This document shows, in pieces, positions 23,533-36,020 of a stretch of DNA of 64,000 bases. The notes below the pieces were generated by a model that was not told the origin of the DNA, did not search any database, and worked only from the letters and a program-made list of their open reading frames with translations. The translations under genes and the position numbers were made by a program. How positions within the stretch are numbered: position 1 is the first letter of the stretch; the number at the start of each line of letters is the position of its first letter. Origin of the DNA: Nelumbo lutea (Eukaryota > Streptophyta > Magnoliopsida > Proteales > Nelumbonaceae); the NCBI GenBank assembly GCA_022828595.1, contig JAKGHH010000005.1, positions 52,695,655 through 52,759,654 on the forward strand, given 5' to 3'.

Positions 23533-25213
23533 CTTTTATTGAAAGTCAAGTTTTTAAAGAGCATGTTTTTTTTTAAGGGGGAGAGTAAACAAAGAACAGG
23601 TTCCACAAGTAGACCTTGGAACTGACCCCAAAACCACCAACCAGTTCTAAAAACCTGGAACCCACCCCTATAGGGTAGATTCCAGGTTCTGCCATGGAAC
23701 CAAACCGAACCAACCCTTTCTTACCCCTACCACCCATGGTAGTGGATCAAAGTGTTGTGGGTCCTAATCCACCCTAACGCATCCATTTGACCATCTAATT
23801 CAACTTAGTTTTTGTTTTTTTTTTTTTTTTTTTTTCTATTCTAATTGCATAAAAACACAAAACAAAGTATTTAAACTAAAAGAACATAAAAATTTTCAAT
23901 TTTTAAATAAAAATAAAAGAGCATAAAACACAATGGTAAAAAAGGTATATTTCATGTAAAATGCCAGAAATTGCAATTGTAAAAAAACAGAAAACATAAA
24001 AATTTGCACAAAATTATAAAAAAATGTAAAACACACACATTTCAACTAAAAAGACAATGAAAAAGATAAAAGGTTCAAAAAATATTTTCAAATATAAAAT
24101 ACATGAAAATCTTGGAAAAATACAAATATTCGGTAAAGAGCAGAAATTGCAAAAGTACATAAAATGATAAAAATTCAAAAAAAATATATATTATAGCAAA
24201 AAAGCAGAAAATGCAAAAAAAGGAAACTGATAAAATTTTCAAAAAAAATTGGATAAAATTAAAAACTACAAAAAATACATACATACATATATAAAACAAA
24301 AAATCACAGAAATTTTGGAAAAAGAAATTATAACATTTTTAAAAGTATATATTTTAAAAAACTAAAAAATTGCAGACAAACTAATAACATGATAAAATTA
24401 AAAAAAAAAAAAAACAAACAAAAATTAAACATTGCATCAAACAATCAGATAAAAATTTACAAAAATATTTTTGCATAAATTGTAAAACCGTCATGGGGAT
24501 GCAAAATATACATTTCATATTCAAATTACAAGAACTTACAAAACATTGCAAATATTTCAAAGTCACTTAAATTTCTAATCGTAGTCTTTATTCATTCAAA
24601 TCTTCAAACCGAAGATCTGAATAAGAGAAAGTGGTGGTGCGGTAGCCATATTCAAATTGGATATTTGAGCAATAGGGAAAGAGGGTGGTGGTGGTGGTGG
24701 TGCGGCACCAACTTCAAGATTTATGTGGGAGAGGGGTGATGCGGTGTTGACCTTCCATAGATTTAAGTGAAAGAAGAGAGTCGGTGCACATCCAATACAG
24801 AAAAACCCATCATATAGAAAAAAATAGAACTATCTAAATATAAAAATAATAAAATACAGAATACATAGAAAATACAAAAAAATATAAAAAAAATCTAAAT
24901 AATAAAAAAATCACAAAAAAATTAAAAAATATAAAAATTAAGATGTATTTAATCATACTTAATTACTTATACATGTGCAGAAAATACAAAAATGTCCAAA
25001 AAGTACAGAAAAAAACATAGAAAATTGTAAAAAAACAAAACATTGAAATTTGTAAACAAATACAGAAAAAATATAAAAAAAAAAACAAAAAGCTAGAAAC
25101 TGTCATTGGTAGACTGTAGTTTGGTCGGTGGATTGTAGTTCGGGCTCACAAAGAGAGGAAAATCGTCGTCGGTGCACAATAGTGTGGTTGCCGGTGATTG
25201 CCACGGCAATTCC
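22894..25213. other. Repeat-rich spacer between duplication copies, no gene seen
   Basis: Contains a hAT-like element (23,017-23,729) with a (TA)n run, then an A-rich tract (about 23,810-25,100). Its ACAGAAAATACAAAAA repeats look like a diverged reverse-orientation relative of the T-rich half of the TIR element at 5,302-6,405. Confidence 0.5.
23017..23729. mobile_element. hAT-like non-autonomous element
   Basis: Inverted ends TAGGGGTGAGTAAATGG and (inverted) TAGGGGTAAGAAAGGG, with a perfect 8-bp target duplication CCACCCAT at 23,009-23,016 and 23,730-23,737. 713 bp, no transposase. Includes (TA)n at about 23,506-23,531. Confidence 0.85.
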
Positions 25214-25327
25214 AAGCCAAAGGTTGTTCCTTTCCATTGTTATCTTATGATATATATATATATATATACAAAATTGATGGAGTTTCTTGCTCCCAAAAAT
25301 TTCTAAAAACCCTACATCCTAAATGCA
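25214..25327 (-). repeat. Copia 3' LTR
   Basis: Aligns with 29,967-30,085 (the TTTCTAAAAACCCTACATCC stretch and its neighbours). It carries a longer (TA)n than the 5' LTR. Confidence 0.7.
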
Positions 25328-25421
25328 ATGCAACTTCTATCTCCAAAAGACTTCCTAATCCAGAAAGAATATTTTCCTAAAAACAAGGCTGCTAAAAACA
25401 AAACTTCTAAAACAAAGCTTC

Positions 25422-26423
25422 CTAACTATACAAAAAATATACAGATCTGGGATCTCCTAGGACTCTCACGAATGCCCAACTTGGGAAGGAAAAAATCAAA
25501 TTGTTTTTGTTCGAGAGCCTTTGTGAAAATGTCGGCAAGTTGTTCACCGGTATGCACATAGGAAGGCGCAATGGTGCCGGCTTAGAGCTCATTGCGAATG
25601 AAATGACAATCAACTTCAATATGTTTGGTTTGGTTTGCTCATGGAAGACAGGGTTCACACCAATGTGCAAAGCAGTTTGATTGTCACAAAACAAGTGTAT
25701 AGGTTGAGGATGAGATATACCCAAAGACGATAGCAGACCTTTTAGCCACTTCAACTCACAACTGACAGCAGCCATTGACCAGTATTCAGCCTCAGCAGAG
25801 GAACGGGAGATAGTATGTTGTTTCTTAGTCTTCCAGGAGATGGGGGAATGTCCTAACATGAAAAAATACCCAGTAAGAGGGTGACGAGTTAGAGGATGAC
25901 TCGCCTAGTCAAAATCACAATATGCATACAATTGCAAATCACTACTAGAGCGCAGAAATATCCCTTGACTAGGACGTCCTTTCAGATAACGAACCACACG
26001 TAATGCCACATCCCAATGATCAACACGAGGACATTGCATAAATTGAGCCAGAACATGGATGCAATAACTGAGCTCCGGCCGTGTAATGGTTAAATAAATC
26101 AAATGACCCACAAGACGTCGATATCGTTAAGGGTCATCCGGGAGTGCTCCATCAGCAAGGGCAAGTTTATGATTCTGAGATATAGGAAAGAGAGCAGGTT
26201 TGGACCCCAATAAGCCAGTTTCTGTAATAATATCAAGCGCATATTTTCTTTGGCAAAAAAATATCCCTGATGATCCGCGAGTCACTTCGATGCCCAAACC
26301 GCGAGTCACTTCGATGCCCAAAAAATATTTAAGAGCACACAAGTCCTTCATGTGAAAACACCGGTTCATATACTGTTTAAATTTGTGTATGAATTCTGGG
26401 TTATTCCCACCAACGATTAACAA
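25422..26423 (-). pseudogene. Copia RT C-terminus and RNase H
   Basis: Frames at 26,423-26,127, 26,111-25,905 and 25,859-25,422 read LKYFLGIEV, then GHLIYLTITRPELSY and LRVVRYLKGRPSQGIF, then SPISWKTKKQHTISRSSAEAEY and CELKWLKGLL, the standard end of copia pol. A 4-base loss just after the YVD at about 26,428 destroys the catalytic YVDD motif. A 24-bp tandem doubling near 26,275-26,322 repeats GIEVTRGL. Confidence 0.85.
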
Positions 26424-26544
26424 TCAACATAAACCAGGATGTGCAAGACAAGCCCATTCTTGCGATATGTAAATAAGGAATAATCGAAATAGGATTGATC
26501 AAACCCAAAAGTTTTCAAGGCAACACATAATTTAGAGAACCAAT

Positions 26545-27522
26545 TCAGGGTGGCTTACCATAGACCATACAAAGATTTCCGGAGTTTGCATGCCTTTCTA
26601 GTCCCGGAGACCGAAAACCTGGAGGAGGTTTCATATAGACCTCCTCATGGAGATCACCGTGTAGAAAAGCATTGTGGACATCCATTTGATGCAATTCCCA
26701 ATGTTGGGCTGCAGTAACTGCTAAGAAGGTTCGAGCTGTGACCATTTTAGCCACAGGGGCAAAGGTTTCGTTGTAATCAAGACATTCAACTTGAGTGTTG
26801 CCCAAGACTACCAACCGTGCTTTAAATCTTTCAATGGATCCATCAGACTTGTACTTGATTTTGTAGTTCCATTTACACCCGATTACCTTTTTTCCAGGTG
26901 GGAGATCTTCCAAGGTCCATGTTCCATTGTCTTCCAAAGCCTGTATTTCTTGGCGCATAGCATTGCGCCACCGTGCATCAGCCATTGCCTCTGAGAAACG
27001 AATAGGTTCTCGACCTACAGTAACAACTGCCAAGAAATGTCTGTGTTTCATAGAAAAATTATCATACATCATATAATGAGTTATGGGATAAGGAGTACCT
27101 GAGGACTGAGATGATGCATGAGAAATAGTGGAGGTGTCTAAACGATGAGCAAAGTGTGTGACAAAGTCTTGTAAATAGGTGGGGGTCCACTTTTCTCGAT
27201 GTCCGTGGTCTAATAACTCCGTGGTAGGCTGAGGAGCAACTGGAGTTTCATTATTCCTGCAATCTGTATGGCTCCTTGTCTCATCAAGAGGACATGCCTC
27301 CTCATCATTACCTGTGTTCTGATGTCCTTCTTCATCGATAGTGTTGCTCCCCCTGACTTCTATATGAGGTGAATCAGATACCATGTCAGGAGGAGTAGTC
27401 GTAGAGTTCGGTGGTTGGACAGTCCAAGGCAACCCAACATTTTCCTTGGCTATGGAATGACTGGTTACTGAGGGTTGATGTTCCGGAGTGGCAAAAGGAA
27501 ACTTGGCCTCACTAAACACCAA
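26545..27522 (-). pseudogene. Copia reverse transcriptase N-terminal part
   Basis: Contains WRNAMRQEIQALEDNGTW, KVIGCKWNYKIKYKSDGSIE, RFKARLVVLG and ETFAPVAKMVTARTFLAVTA, the hallmark copia RT start. A TGA at 27,526-27,528 separates it from integrase. Confidence 0.9.
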
Positions 27523-27525
27523 GTC

Positions 27526-28626
27526 TCATGAGATGAAGTAATCACCAGACTCAAGATCATATAATTTCCACCCCTTTTTCCCAAAAGGGTACCCAACAAA
27601 GACACATTTCCTACTCCTAGCAGAAAATTTGTCACGGTCCCGAGTATGTGAAAGACACAAGCAACAAAAAATTCTGAGATGTTTATAAGAAGGATTTTGT
27701 CTAAATAGCATCTCGTAACATGTTTTACCACCAAGAAGGGTCGAAGGTGTCCAGTTAATCAAGTACCCTGCAGTCAAAACACACTCACCCCAGAAATTGA
27801 TTGGAAGATGAGCTTGAAACCTAAGTGCTCTGGCCGCATTCAAAATATGACGATGCTTTCTCTCCACACGACCATTTTGTTGTAGTGTTCCAACACAGGA
27901 AGTTTGAAATAAAATTCCTTGCTCATGAAAATATGGTTTCAAGGATTTAAACTCTATTCTATTATCACTTCTCACCACCTTAACCTTCTTATTAAATTGT
28001 CGTTCAACCATTGCACATAAATTTTTGAGTGATCGACCAACTTCACTTTTTTCGGCCAACAAATAAATCCAAACCGCTCGAGAATAATCATTAACAATTG
28101 TAAAAAAATATACAGTACCACAAGATGCAGGTACTCTATAAGCACCCCATAAGTCACAATGAATCAATGCAAAACAATCAGTCACTTTGTTGCCACTTTG
28201 AATGAAAATATCTCTAGTTTGCTTTGCCTTCAAACAAACATCACAGGTTTTGTTCTTACTATTACTGATATTAAGAAGCAAGCTAATTGTTTGATAAGAA
28301 GGATGTCCCAATCTCCGATGCCACAAATCGCATGACCCAATTCCATCTGTCTTGTAAGCATGAACCGGCACCACACCCTTGAAGACATAGACCCCATCAA
28401 GCTGTTCACCCGCACCAATCAGAGTCCTCGAGATTTGGTCCTGTATCACACACAACTTATTAGTAAACGTCACAATACAATATGTGTCACGAAGTAACCG
28501 ACCTACTGACAATATTTTACAATTGAGTTTTGGGACATATAATACGTGCAGCAATTTAAAATTATTTCCAAGTTCAACAGTGCCTTCTTTCCCTGTCATG
28601 TGATGTGACGCCCCAGAGTCAATAAT
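27526..28626 (-). pseudogene. Copia protease end and integrase
   Basis: IIDSGASHHMTG (aspartic protease active site) follows a TGA at 28,629-28,627 where relatives have Trp. Next come the GAG-pre-integrase motif LWHRRLGHPS and the zinc site CDVCLKAKQTR. The integrase core shows HCDLWG, SDNRIEF (normally SDNGTEF-like) and QQNGRVERKHR, so the acidic triad is recognisable. Confidence 0.9.
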
Positions 28627-29648
28627 TCATTTAGTGGAGTAATTCTTACCAGAGAGTTTTTCATTAGTCCTGGTTTTGTAAGCATTAAGCATGCTTACAA
28701 GAGTCTGCCATTGCTCGTCATTAAGCCTGATCAGTCTGGTCTGGTCTCCGTCAGTCACAGCTGCATTAGCATCCACCTCATGCCCTGTTGATGACTGAGC
28801 AGCATGAGCTTTTGCCATGCCTCGGCCACATCCGCCAGCGTGTCCACCCCCTTTTCCTCGTCTTGCTCTGCACCCGGTCGACGTACCGCGGGGTCTGTCT
28901 CCCCACCATTCAGGGTATCCAATTAACTGGAAGCAATTCTTTGCTTCATGGCTAGATCAACCACAATTGTTTTGTCTTTTGAAGCAACTCACTGTCTCGT
29001 GATGTCTGCGAGGCTTGTGCTGCAAAACTAACCGCATCTGCCCGTTCCTCCTTACCTCATGCCAACGATCGATGTCGATCTTCTTGTATGATCATTGAGT
29101 AAACTTTGTCCATATTTGGAATTGGCTCCATACTCAATATGTTGGAACACACAGTTCCAAATATATCATCATCCAAACTCATCAGAAATTGGTGGATTTT
29201 CTCTTCTTCTCTTTCTTTAACCAATTTGGCTTCCGCTCCACATCTGCACCCGCATGTACAAACGGGTACCTTAGAGTAGCTTCCTAATTCGTCCCACATT
29301 GCCTTCAATTTTCCGTAATATGCAACAACCGTCTGCCCATGTTGAACGCAGTGATGGATTGACAGTATTGAAAACCTAAGCCACCAACATCGAGTTCACA
29401 ATCCACTAGAGATCGATCTCTGGAGCATCGTTCTACGGCCTTGTGACCTTGCCTTCGATGAAACCAATTTTGTTTTTAGCATGAAAAACAGTTCTCATCG
29501 CCTTTGCCCATTCGTCGTAGTTATCTCCTCTCAAGATCACCAGACTGATAATAATTATAGGATTATCTGATGGATGCAAATAGAAAGGAGAAGATGGTTC
29601 AACAAACTTACTCGAGCTCTCATCGTTCCTGTCGTTGTTGGCAGCCAT
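28627..29648 (-). pseudogene. Copia gag, broken
   Basis: The start at 29,648 (MAANNDRNDESSS) leads to LRGDNYDEWAKAMRTVF and KIGFIEGKV. A second frame (29,308-29,057) has FLMSLDDDIFGTVCSNIL, and a degenerate CCHC knuckle ending HEAKNCFQLIGYPEWW lies near 28,920-28,990. Stops divide these parts. Confidence 0.8.
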
Positions 29649-29946
29649 GGTGACCGATCAGCAAGACTCGTCTGAGATGTTCAAGCAAAAGGTCGAAGAT
29701 GGCTTTGGTGTTGGTGTGATTCCATTGCTCAACGTCAGTAGTAATATCTTACCCAAGGTGATTGATTATTGCAGGAAACACGTTGAGTTTGATTCCAAGA
29801 AGAATATGGGCGATCCTAATGAAGCTCATGAAGAAATCAAGAACTGGGACTCAGAGTACATCAACGTCGGTGTCGATGAGCTTTACCATCTTATAATGGC
29901 TGCTAACTACCTTCATATCAAAGGGTTGCTAGATTTGACTTGCTAG
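29647..29946 (+). pseudogene. SKP1-like: SKP1-like gene fragment captured in the copia leader
   Basis: A plus-strand frame of about 100 codons reads GVIPLLNVSSNILPKVIDYC, RKHVE, EIKNWDSEYINV and LIMAANYLHIKGLLDLTC. This matches the POZ-like fold of SKP1, the adaptor joining cullin to F-box proteins in SCF ubiquitin ligases. Family members are about 160 residues. Here roughly the first 25 and the last 35, including the F-box-binding C-terminal helices, are missing. It ends at a stop (29,944-29,946) five bases before the copia primer site. Its ATG at 29,647 overlaps the copia gag ATG on the other strand (shared CATG). It runs antisense to the element. The frame is uninterrupted, so capture may be fairly recent, but the truncated protein is unlikely to work as SKP1. 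Confidence 0.85.
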
Positions 29947-29950
29947 AAAG

Positions 29951-29964
29951 TGGCTCTGATACCA
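29951..29964 (-). other. Copia primer-binding site
   Basis: Minus-strand TGGTATCAGAGCCA, complementary to the 3' end of initiator tRNA-Met, directly next to the LTR ending in CA at 29,965. Confidence 0.85.
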
Positions 29965-30085
29965 TGAAAAATTTCGGAAGCCAAAGGTTGTTCCTTTCCA
30001 TTGTTATCTTATGATATATATATATACAAACTCGATGGAGTTTCTTGCTCCCAAAACTTTCTAAAAACCCTACATCCTAAATGCA
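29965..30085 (-). repeat. Copia 5' LTR
   Basis: On the minus strand runs TGCATTTAGG...TTTTTCA, 121 bp. Its outer end coincides within two bases with the left border of duplication copy beta. Confidence 0.7.
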
Positions 30086-30471
30086 AGAGAGCACCCAAAA
30101 ACAAATTTTCCACGCTCATTGAAACCTTTCTATGCAAGAAGATGACATGCTACACCGTTACAGGACCGACCAATGTAAGAGAGCACAATTAGGGTCCATT
30201 TGTTTTATAGCTTGAATGGGAATAGTCTATTCCCATAGTTCTATTTGGTTTAGACAGAAAGGATCGAAATTTCATTTCCAATAGTCTGATTGGTTCGGTA
30301 CTAATGTCAAACTCGCCCATCACTAACCACTTGCACTATAAGTCGAGTATTAAAATCAGCTAATAATCCAATCTCGTAAGAATTTATTTACAACCTGTAG
30401 AAGTGCTCCACCATTCTTCTATCAAACCAAATACGCATTTCAATTTAATAGAATTTTGGGTAAGAAAATAT

Positions 30472-31743
30472 CATGGTTTTCAAAACCGGACTGGACCAGA
30501 CAGTCATACCGAAAAAATCGGTAACCGGTCAGGCCCCTGGATCCGGTTACATTAAAAGTCAGAAATCTTTAAAAAACATTGAAAAAGTCAAAAAACCGCT
30601 AAGCGGGGTGGTCAGACTGCTAAACTGTTCAACCCGGGCAGCAGTTCATTGGTTCTCTTTTTTATTTTTAATGTTTTAAATAAAATAAAAAAATAAAAAA
30701 TAAAATTACTTTAATATCCCCATCCCAAATCAATTAATTGAATGTAGGGTTAGAACCCCACTTTCGTTCTAACCCTTCATTCTTCCCTCCTCTCAGCCCT
30801 CACACCCAACCGACCACTTGTGACTTCCAGCACCTCCGGCATTCGACGGTGATACACACCGACCGATGGTGATTAACAACAACCAACAACGGCGAGTTTG
30901 CTGCGGTGGCCATCCCTCACACCCAACTGACCACCTACAGCGGCCAGCAACTTCGGCGTTTGACGGCAACGCACACCTACCGATTGCAACCAATGTCGAC
31001 AGGCTATGGCGAGTTTGTACTGGCGACCAGTGTTTTTTGCGATTTGCATTACTTCCCGGCTTTGCGGCAGGTGAGTTTGCAGTGGCAGCCATCCCTCACA
31101 CCCAACCGACCACTTGCGGCGACCAGCACCTTCAGCGTTCGACGGCAACACACACCGATTGACCGTGATTAACGGCGACCAGTGACGGCTAGCATTTTTC
31201 GCAATTTTCATCCTTTCCAGGCTTTACGATAGGCGAGTTTGCAGCACTTCCAAGTAAAATTAGTGCAATTTTTTTTATCAATTTGGTAAAATTAATGTTT
31301 ATTGAAGTCTTTTACATATCAATCTTGGTTGCATATCAATCTAGCATTCTAGAGTGAATTCTCATATTTCTCCCCTTTTATTTTTCTATATTTTTTGCAA
31401 TTTTTTGTTTTATTTTTCTATTTCTTCTGAATTTTTTGAATTTTTTGTGTTTTTTCTATATTTTTTAGAATTGTTTTGTATTTTATTTTTATATTTTTAT
31501 GTATTTTGTACTATATTATTTTTTATTTAGATAGTTTTATTTTCTGTAATTTTTGTTTTTTATTTAATTTTATGCTATTTTTTATTATTTATAAATATTA
31601 TTTATTTTTAATTTATTTATGACATCACGGGTCGAACCATTCAACCCGAATGATTGAACCGTTCGACCCGAATTGTTGAACCTTTTAATCGGAAACCAGT
31701 CCCCTCACTAGTTCTGTTTCCGGTTCATTTTTAAAAACCATGG
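30472..31743. mobile_element. Non-autonomous TIR element, beta copy
   Basis: Ends CATGGTTTTCAAAACCGG and inverted CCATGGTTTTTAAAAATG, flanked by AAAATAT at 30,465-30,471 and 31,744-31,750. Clearer termini than the alpha copy at 5,302-6,405. Confidence 0.65.
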
Positions 31744-31817
31744 AAAATATTGAAAGATGATACACAGATGTCGTGGGGTTTATAGATACAAAGTTCCATG
31801 AAAGGTTTGCCATAGGA

Positions 31818-32144
31818 TAGGGATGTCAATTGTACCGGATTTCATCCAATCCAATCTAGTTAAATATGAATTCATTATGGATGGAGCAGGTCCAAACACT
31901 CCAATTTTGGTCCATCGACACGCGTATTCTTATCTTCTATCAATAGACCCGATATTGGTTCAATTCAACGTAATCCAATATAAATCCATTAGGGGTCGAT
32001 CAGATCCAATCCAATCCAATAAATCATTTGGACCATTATGTCTGAACTAAATCAATTCAATATATCTTATTTGTCCATTTATCCGTCCAAATATGTTTTG
32101 ATTTCGACGGTTCCAACCCAAAACTCAGTCCATTGACACACCTA
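31818..32144. mobile_element. hAT-like MITE, beta copy
   Basis: Same element as 6,480-6,807, TAGGGATGTCAATTG to CATTGACACACCTA. Confidence 0.5.
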
Positions 32145-35100
32145 CATTAGAGCTCTAACCAGATTGACTTTTGCTGTGATTTAGATTGTAACTGAACTGA
32201 GCTTATACAGAGATCCATAAAACGCTTGTTGTGTTTGAGAAGAGTTCTTGTCCCTAAAGGTTATCATAGGAGTGTTTTCAATTTGCCATTGACCCAGCTC
32301 ATTGAATCTTCAAACCATCACCTACCTTTGATTTTGGGTCCGGTTATGTTGAAACCCACAATTTGGTAAAAAATGTTGACTTGGTCAAAAACCATTTGAT
32401 CCAAGCAGTTCAATTGTTGATCCATTCGACCTAGTCATCAGGTCGTGGGTTGTAGGCTCAACGTATGTACATACTTTTAGAGGCCATAACTTTAAATGCA
32501 TTCTAATGTCCAATTGGTGTGATCTTTTTTTTTTTTTTTTGGGTAACTTCTCGAGATCTATACATCTCATGGTCAAGGGGCCAAAGGTGCATTGCCCCGC
32601 TATTTTTGCCAAAAAACTAAAAAACAATTATACATGACCCATGACCTGAAGGAAAAAGTGGGTCCACCTCTGGATAGGTTTTTAAAACATTGATCATAGG
32701 CAGTCATATATTTATATTCACTTCCATTAACTAGATATTTGAGAATATCTTAATTTGAACAGATCAACCAAATGGTGATCGATGCTAGGGTTTGTGATTG
32801 TAGTCTAGAGTTTTTTATGTGTTCAAGATGGGTATTTGGAAATATATATTTCTCCATGTATGGCGCAATACGGTAACAAAACACATTAAGAAAAGTTTCA
32901 AAGAAAAGAGCAGAAGTCAAACTGTAAGAAAGAAGAGTTATTTACTGAATAATTAAGAGAAATTTCAATATCAAAAACTCTCTTAGCCTTTCCCTAAAAT
33001 ACTCTTTATATAGGCAAACACCCTTATAGCTCCTATCCTAATCTGAAAGCATTCCATAATAGAATCCTCCTAAAACTCCTCAAAAAGAAAGTCTTAATCG
33101 AGCAATCATAATCTAAGAAAACACTCTATAATAGAATATTACTTAAACCCTTCAAAAGGAAAGTCCTAATTAAATATAAATTCAGAAATTATAATCTAAT
33201 ACTAATTTGGTAATTATGAACTAGAATAGAAGCCCTGCGATGGCACTAAAGTTCAAAGTATCAACACGTATCGGCCTGTATCGGCTGATACGTATCATTC
33301 TGGGACCTCTCCCATACACCCCTACAGTGGGTGTATTGGGGGTCTGACCAGTTCAGGGGGTGGAGGAGCCCTAAACCGGCCCCCTAAATCAGTTGCAAAA
33401 AAAAAATAATAATAACAATAAAAAACAATATTGATTTGCCCGATATATGCCTCTACTGGCGTATCGATATTTTGAACCTTGGCTAATATTATCTTGGTAA
33501 ATTCAAACTAAGATAGAAATTCTGTGCTGACGCTATCTTAGTAAATTCGAAGCGGGATGGAAATTCCATGATGGCACTATCTCGATAAATTTGAACTAAG
33601 ATGGAAATTCTGTGCTGGTGCTAGATTGGTTAATTCAAATCAAAATAGAAGTTTTGCACTTGTGCTAACTTGGTAACTAATTACTCGGTTAGGTCAATAA
33701 TGTCATTCAAGCTTTTTATATGTCTTAGAATGGTCCCAACTTACATAGAACTTATTGGCCTTCTCTTATACTACATCATTGTAGCATTATAATATAGCAT
33801 TCTGGTCCAACCCAAATGATATGATTTAGGGTTATTAGATCTGGCCAAGATATTTGTTGAAATTATTGGACTGATTTAAGGTCCAATACATGGTGGCTGA
33901 ATACGATGCTCATGGACCTAAAGAGTGATCAGGTTGCCAATCCAGAGGCTTTCTTAGTTCCTTTTGTAATCGGTGTTCTGAACACACTGCGTATCTTTGT
34001 AGGTCAATAACAAAGGCAAATATGAGTACAGGTCTGCCAGTCCGGTTGTACAATGAAGAGTCGTCATACAACTTGTTTTTGAGACTGAAAAAAAAAGCGA
34101 GCGTTGTGTTCATTTCTTCATTCTCTATTCATCATATAGCTAGGTTTCAGTTTAGAAAAGGGCATTTTTCAGATTAAAGAATTGAAAGTTTGGACTACTG
34201 TTATCATCATATTCATAGAGAATTTTGATTAAGTTGGGATTAAGTGAAAGTATAAAACAAGAATATTGAACTAATGGTCTATTTATATAGTTCGTGAATC
34301 TTGAGCACCCTATCCTAAAATCCAGTCCAATTTAAGGCAAGTTCAGGCATAGACTGATCTAAATCCCAAAACAACTCAGATTGAATTATGTTGTATCTGT
34401 AAGGAGAGTAGACAAGGGCAGGGGTTCCGAAAATTGAAAAAAAATGGCTTATGATAAAGAAGTAAACTGTAAATGTTCCTTTTGCTTACTTACATAATAA
34501 ACAGTGTCTGGCTGGGCACCTATGAGCTCATTACTCAACCTAAGACCAACCTAATATAGAATTAAGCTTAAGTTTACTAGCCTAAGAAGCATAGTTCATA
34601 GCCGAAAAAAAACCCACTTCAACCTGAGAAAAAGCTACTAGAGTTGAGTTGGCCCACCTAAGTTGCATTTTCCACCAATTCGAAACTCTGCTATTTGATG
34701 AATAGTCCACATTGGCCACTGGAGAAATAGTTCAGACAGTCCAGTTAGTTCCTCAAATAATTGATCTAGTTACAACTCTTTAATTTCTAGTTAAAAGATG
34801 TGTTTGTTAGTAGTACTATTACTATTCCATGCATGTAAGGTCTTTTCTCTGATCAATATGTTTTGTCACCAACTTGCCCTAGCCCGACTATGCCCACTCA
34901 TGCCTGAACCTGGAAGAGTTGTGCTTGGATTTAGCTTGAACGACTTCACCTCAGGTGGCGACCATATTATAATTAATCAAATTAAATTTTTGTATGGTTT
35001 CTCATCTCATTTCAGTTGTTTAAAAAGTGGCAGTAGGATGAGGAGGAGATTTGGCGAATCATATAAGTGCAATAGCTGGTCGTTCTTTGTTGACTTTAAG

Positions 35101-35541
35101 GATCCTTACATATCTATGTGATCGGTTTGCTGATGATCTTTTGATTTTTGGCAAATTAATGCTCAATGGCTGAAATTTATATCTTTCATGAACAACTCAA
35201 CCCTTTCTAGCGAAGGGAAAGAAATCAATTATCACAAGTTTTCAATCTACTTTGTGCTAATTAACATTCTTTGCCATAGAGGAGTTTCCTAAGATATATT
35301 ATTCTGCCATTAATCACCATGCAAAAATTAATTCTCAAAGAAATCCTCTGCTTTCGTCATTTATTGTTAATTTCAAATATATTGGACAGAGAGAGAGAGA
35401 GAGTTTTATTTATTTACCATAAAAAATACTTAATAACTTATTTTATTGTCTTCAAAAAAAAAAAAAAACCGCACGGATGGATGAACTGCACATCCAAGTC
35501 ATCGTTCAATCTATGCCATGAGCATGGTGATTGACGAATTT

Positions 35542-36020
35542 ATTCCAAAGTTGCACAGTAGAGCAAACATCTAAATACACCCAACCGTCATTAAACGAGA
35601 GCACAGAGAGGAGAGAGAGAGAGCTAGAGAGGGAGAGAGAGAGAAAGAAGAGATGATTGATTCAAGATTTGTTTATTAGTCCCTGGGACGTTTCCAATTG
35701 CTTCAAGGTATATGCCCACTTGTCACGGGGCTAGTCATTGGGGCCCCGTGTGGCACTTGAATGCGACAAGTAAGCCTAAGCGACAAGCAATATCACAAGA
35801 AAATGTAACAAAGCTGATGCACAAATTAGATAAAAGGAAACTTGTATTGCATTAATGGATGGCAAGCATAAGAACACAGATCAGTGTCGAGGGGATCTCA
35901 TGCTTAACCTTTACATGCTCTTGATTCACTCGACTACGTACCTCCCCTCAAAAATTATGTTAAGTTTTTGGAGGAATGACGTAAAAATACATTAAAAGAA
36001 TGAAAAATCATACTAAGTAA
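35542..36020. other. Spacer, no gene seen
   Basis: Contains GA-rich simple repeats (about 35,605-35,650), then unique sequence downstream of the degenerate glycine-rich gene. Confidence 0.4.

Larger units (their letters stand above)
25214..30085 (-). mobile_element. Ty1/copia retrotransposon, decayed, with short LTRs
   Basis: Minus-strand order is LTR (30,085-29,965), tRNA-Met-type primer site (29,964-29,951), captured SKP1 piece, gag, protease, integrase, RT, RNase H, LTR (25,327-25,214). Integrase before RT defines copia. The LTRs are only about 115-121 bp. The 3' LTR end is diverged and I found no target duplication. Many stops and shifts mean the element is dead. Confidence 0.85.
30087..35541. 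repeat. Segmental duplication copy beta, left block
   Basis: Counterpart of 4,925-9,942 plus 13,804-13,967, uninterrupted here. At 35,305-35,320 it preserves the site into which alpha received the LTR element, and it has an extra stretch of about 77 bp (35,336-35,405, with a (GA)n run). No intact gene seen. Confidence 0.85.

Noticed and set aside
30793..31211. Overlapping ORFs on both strands in the GC-rich part of the TIR element
   Set aside because: They follow CAACCGACC-type internal repeats and are not open at the same place in the alpha copy.
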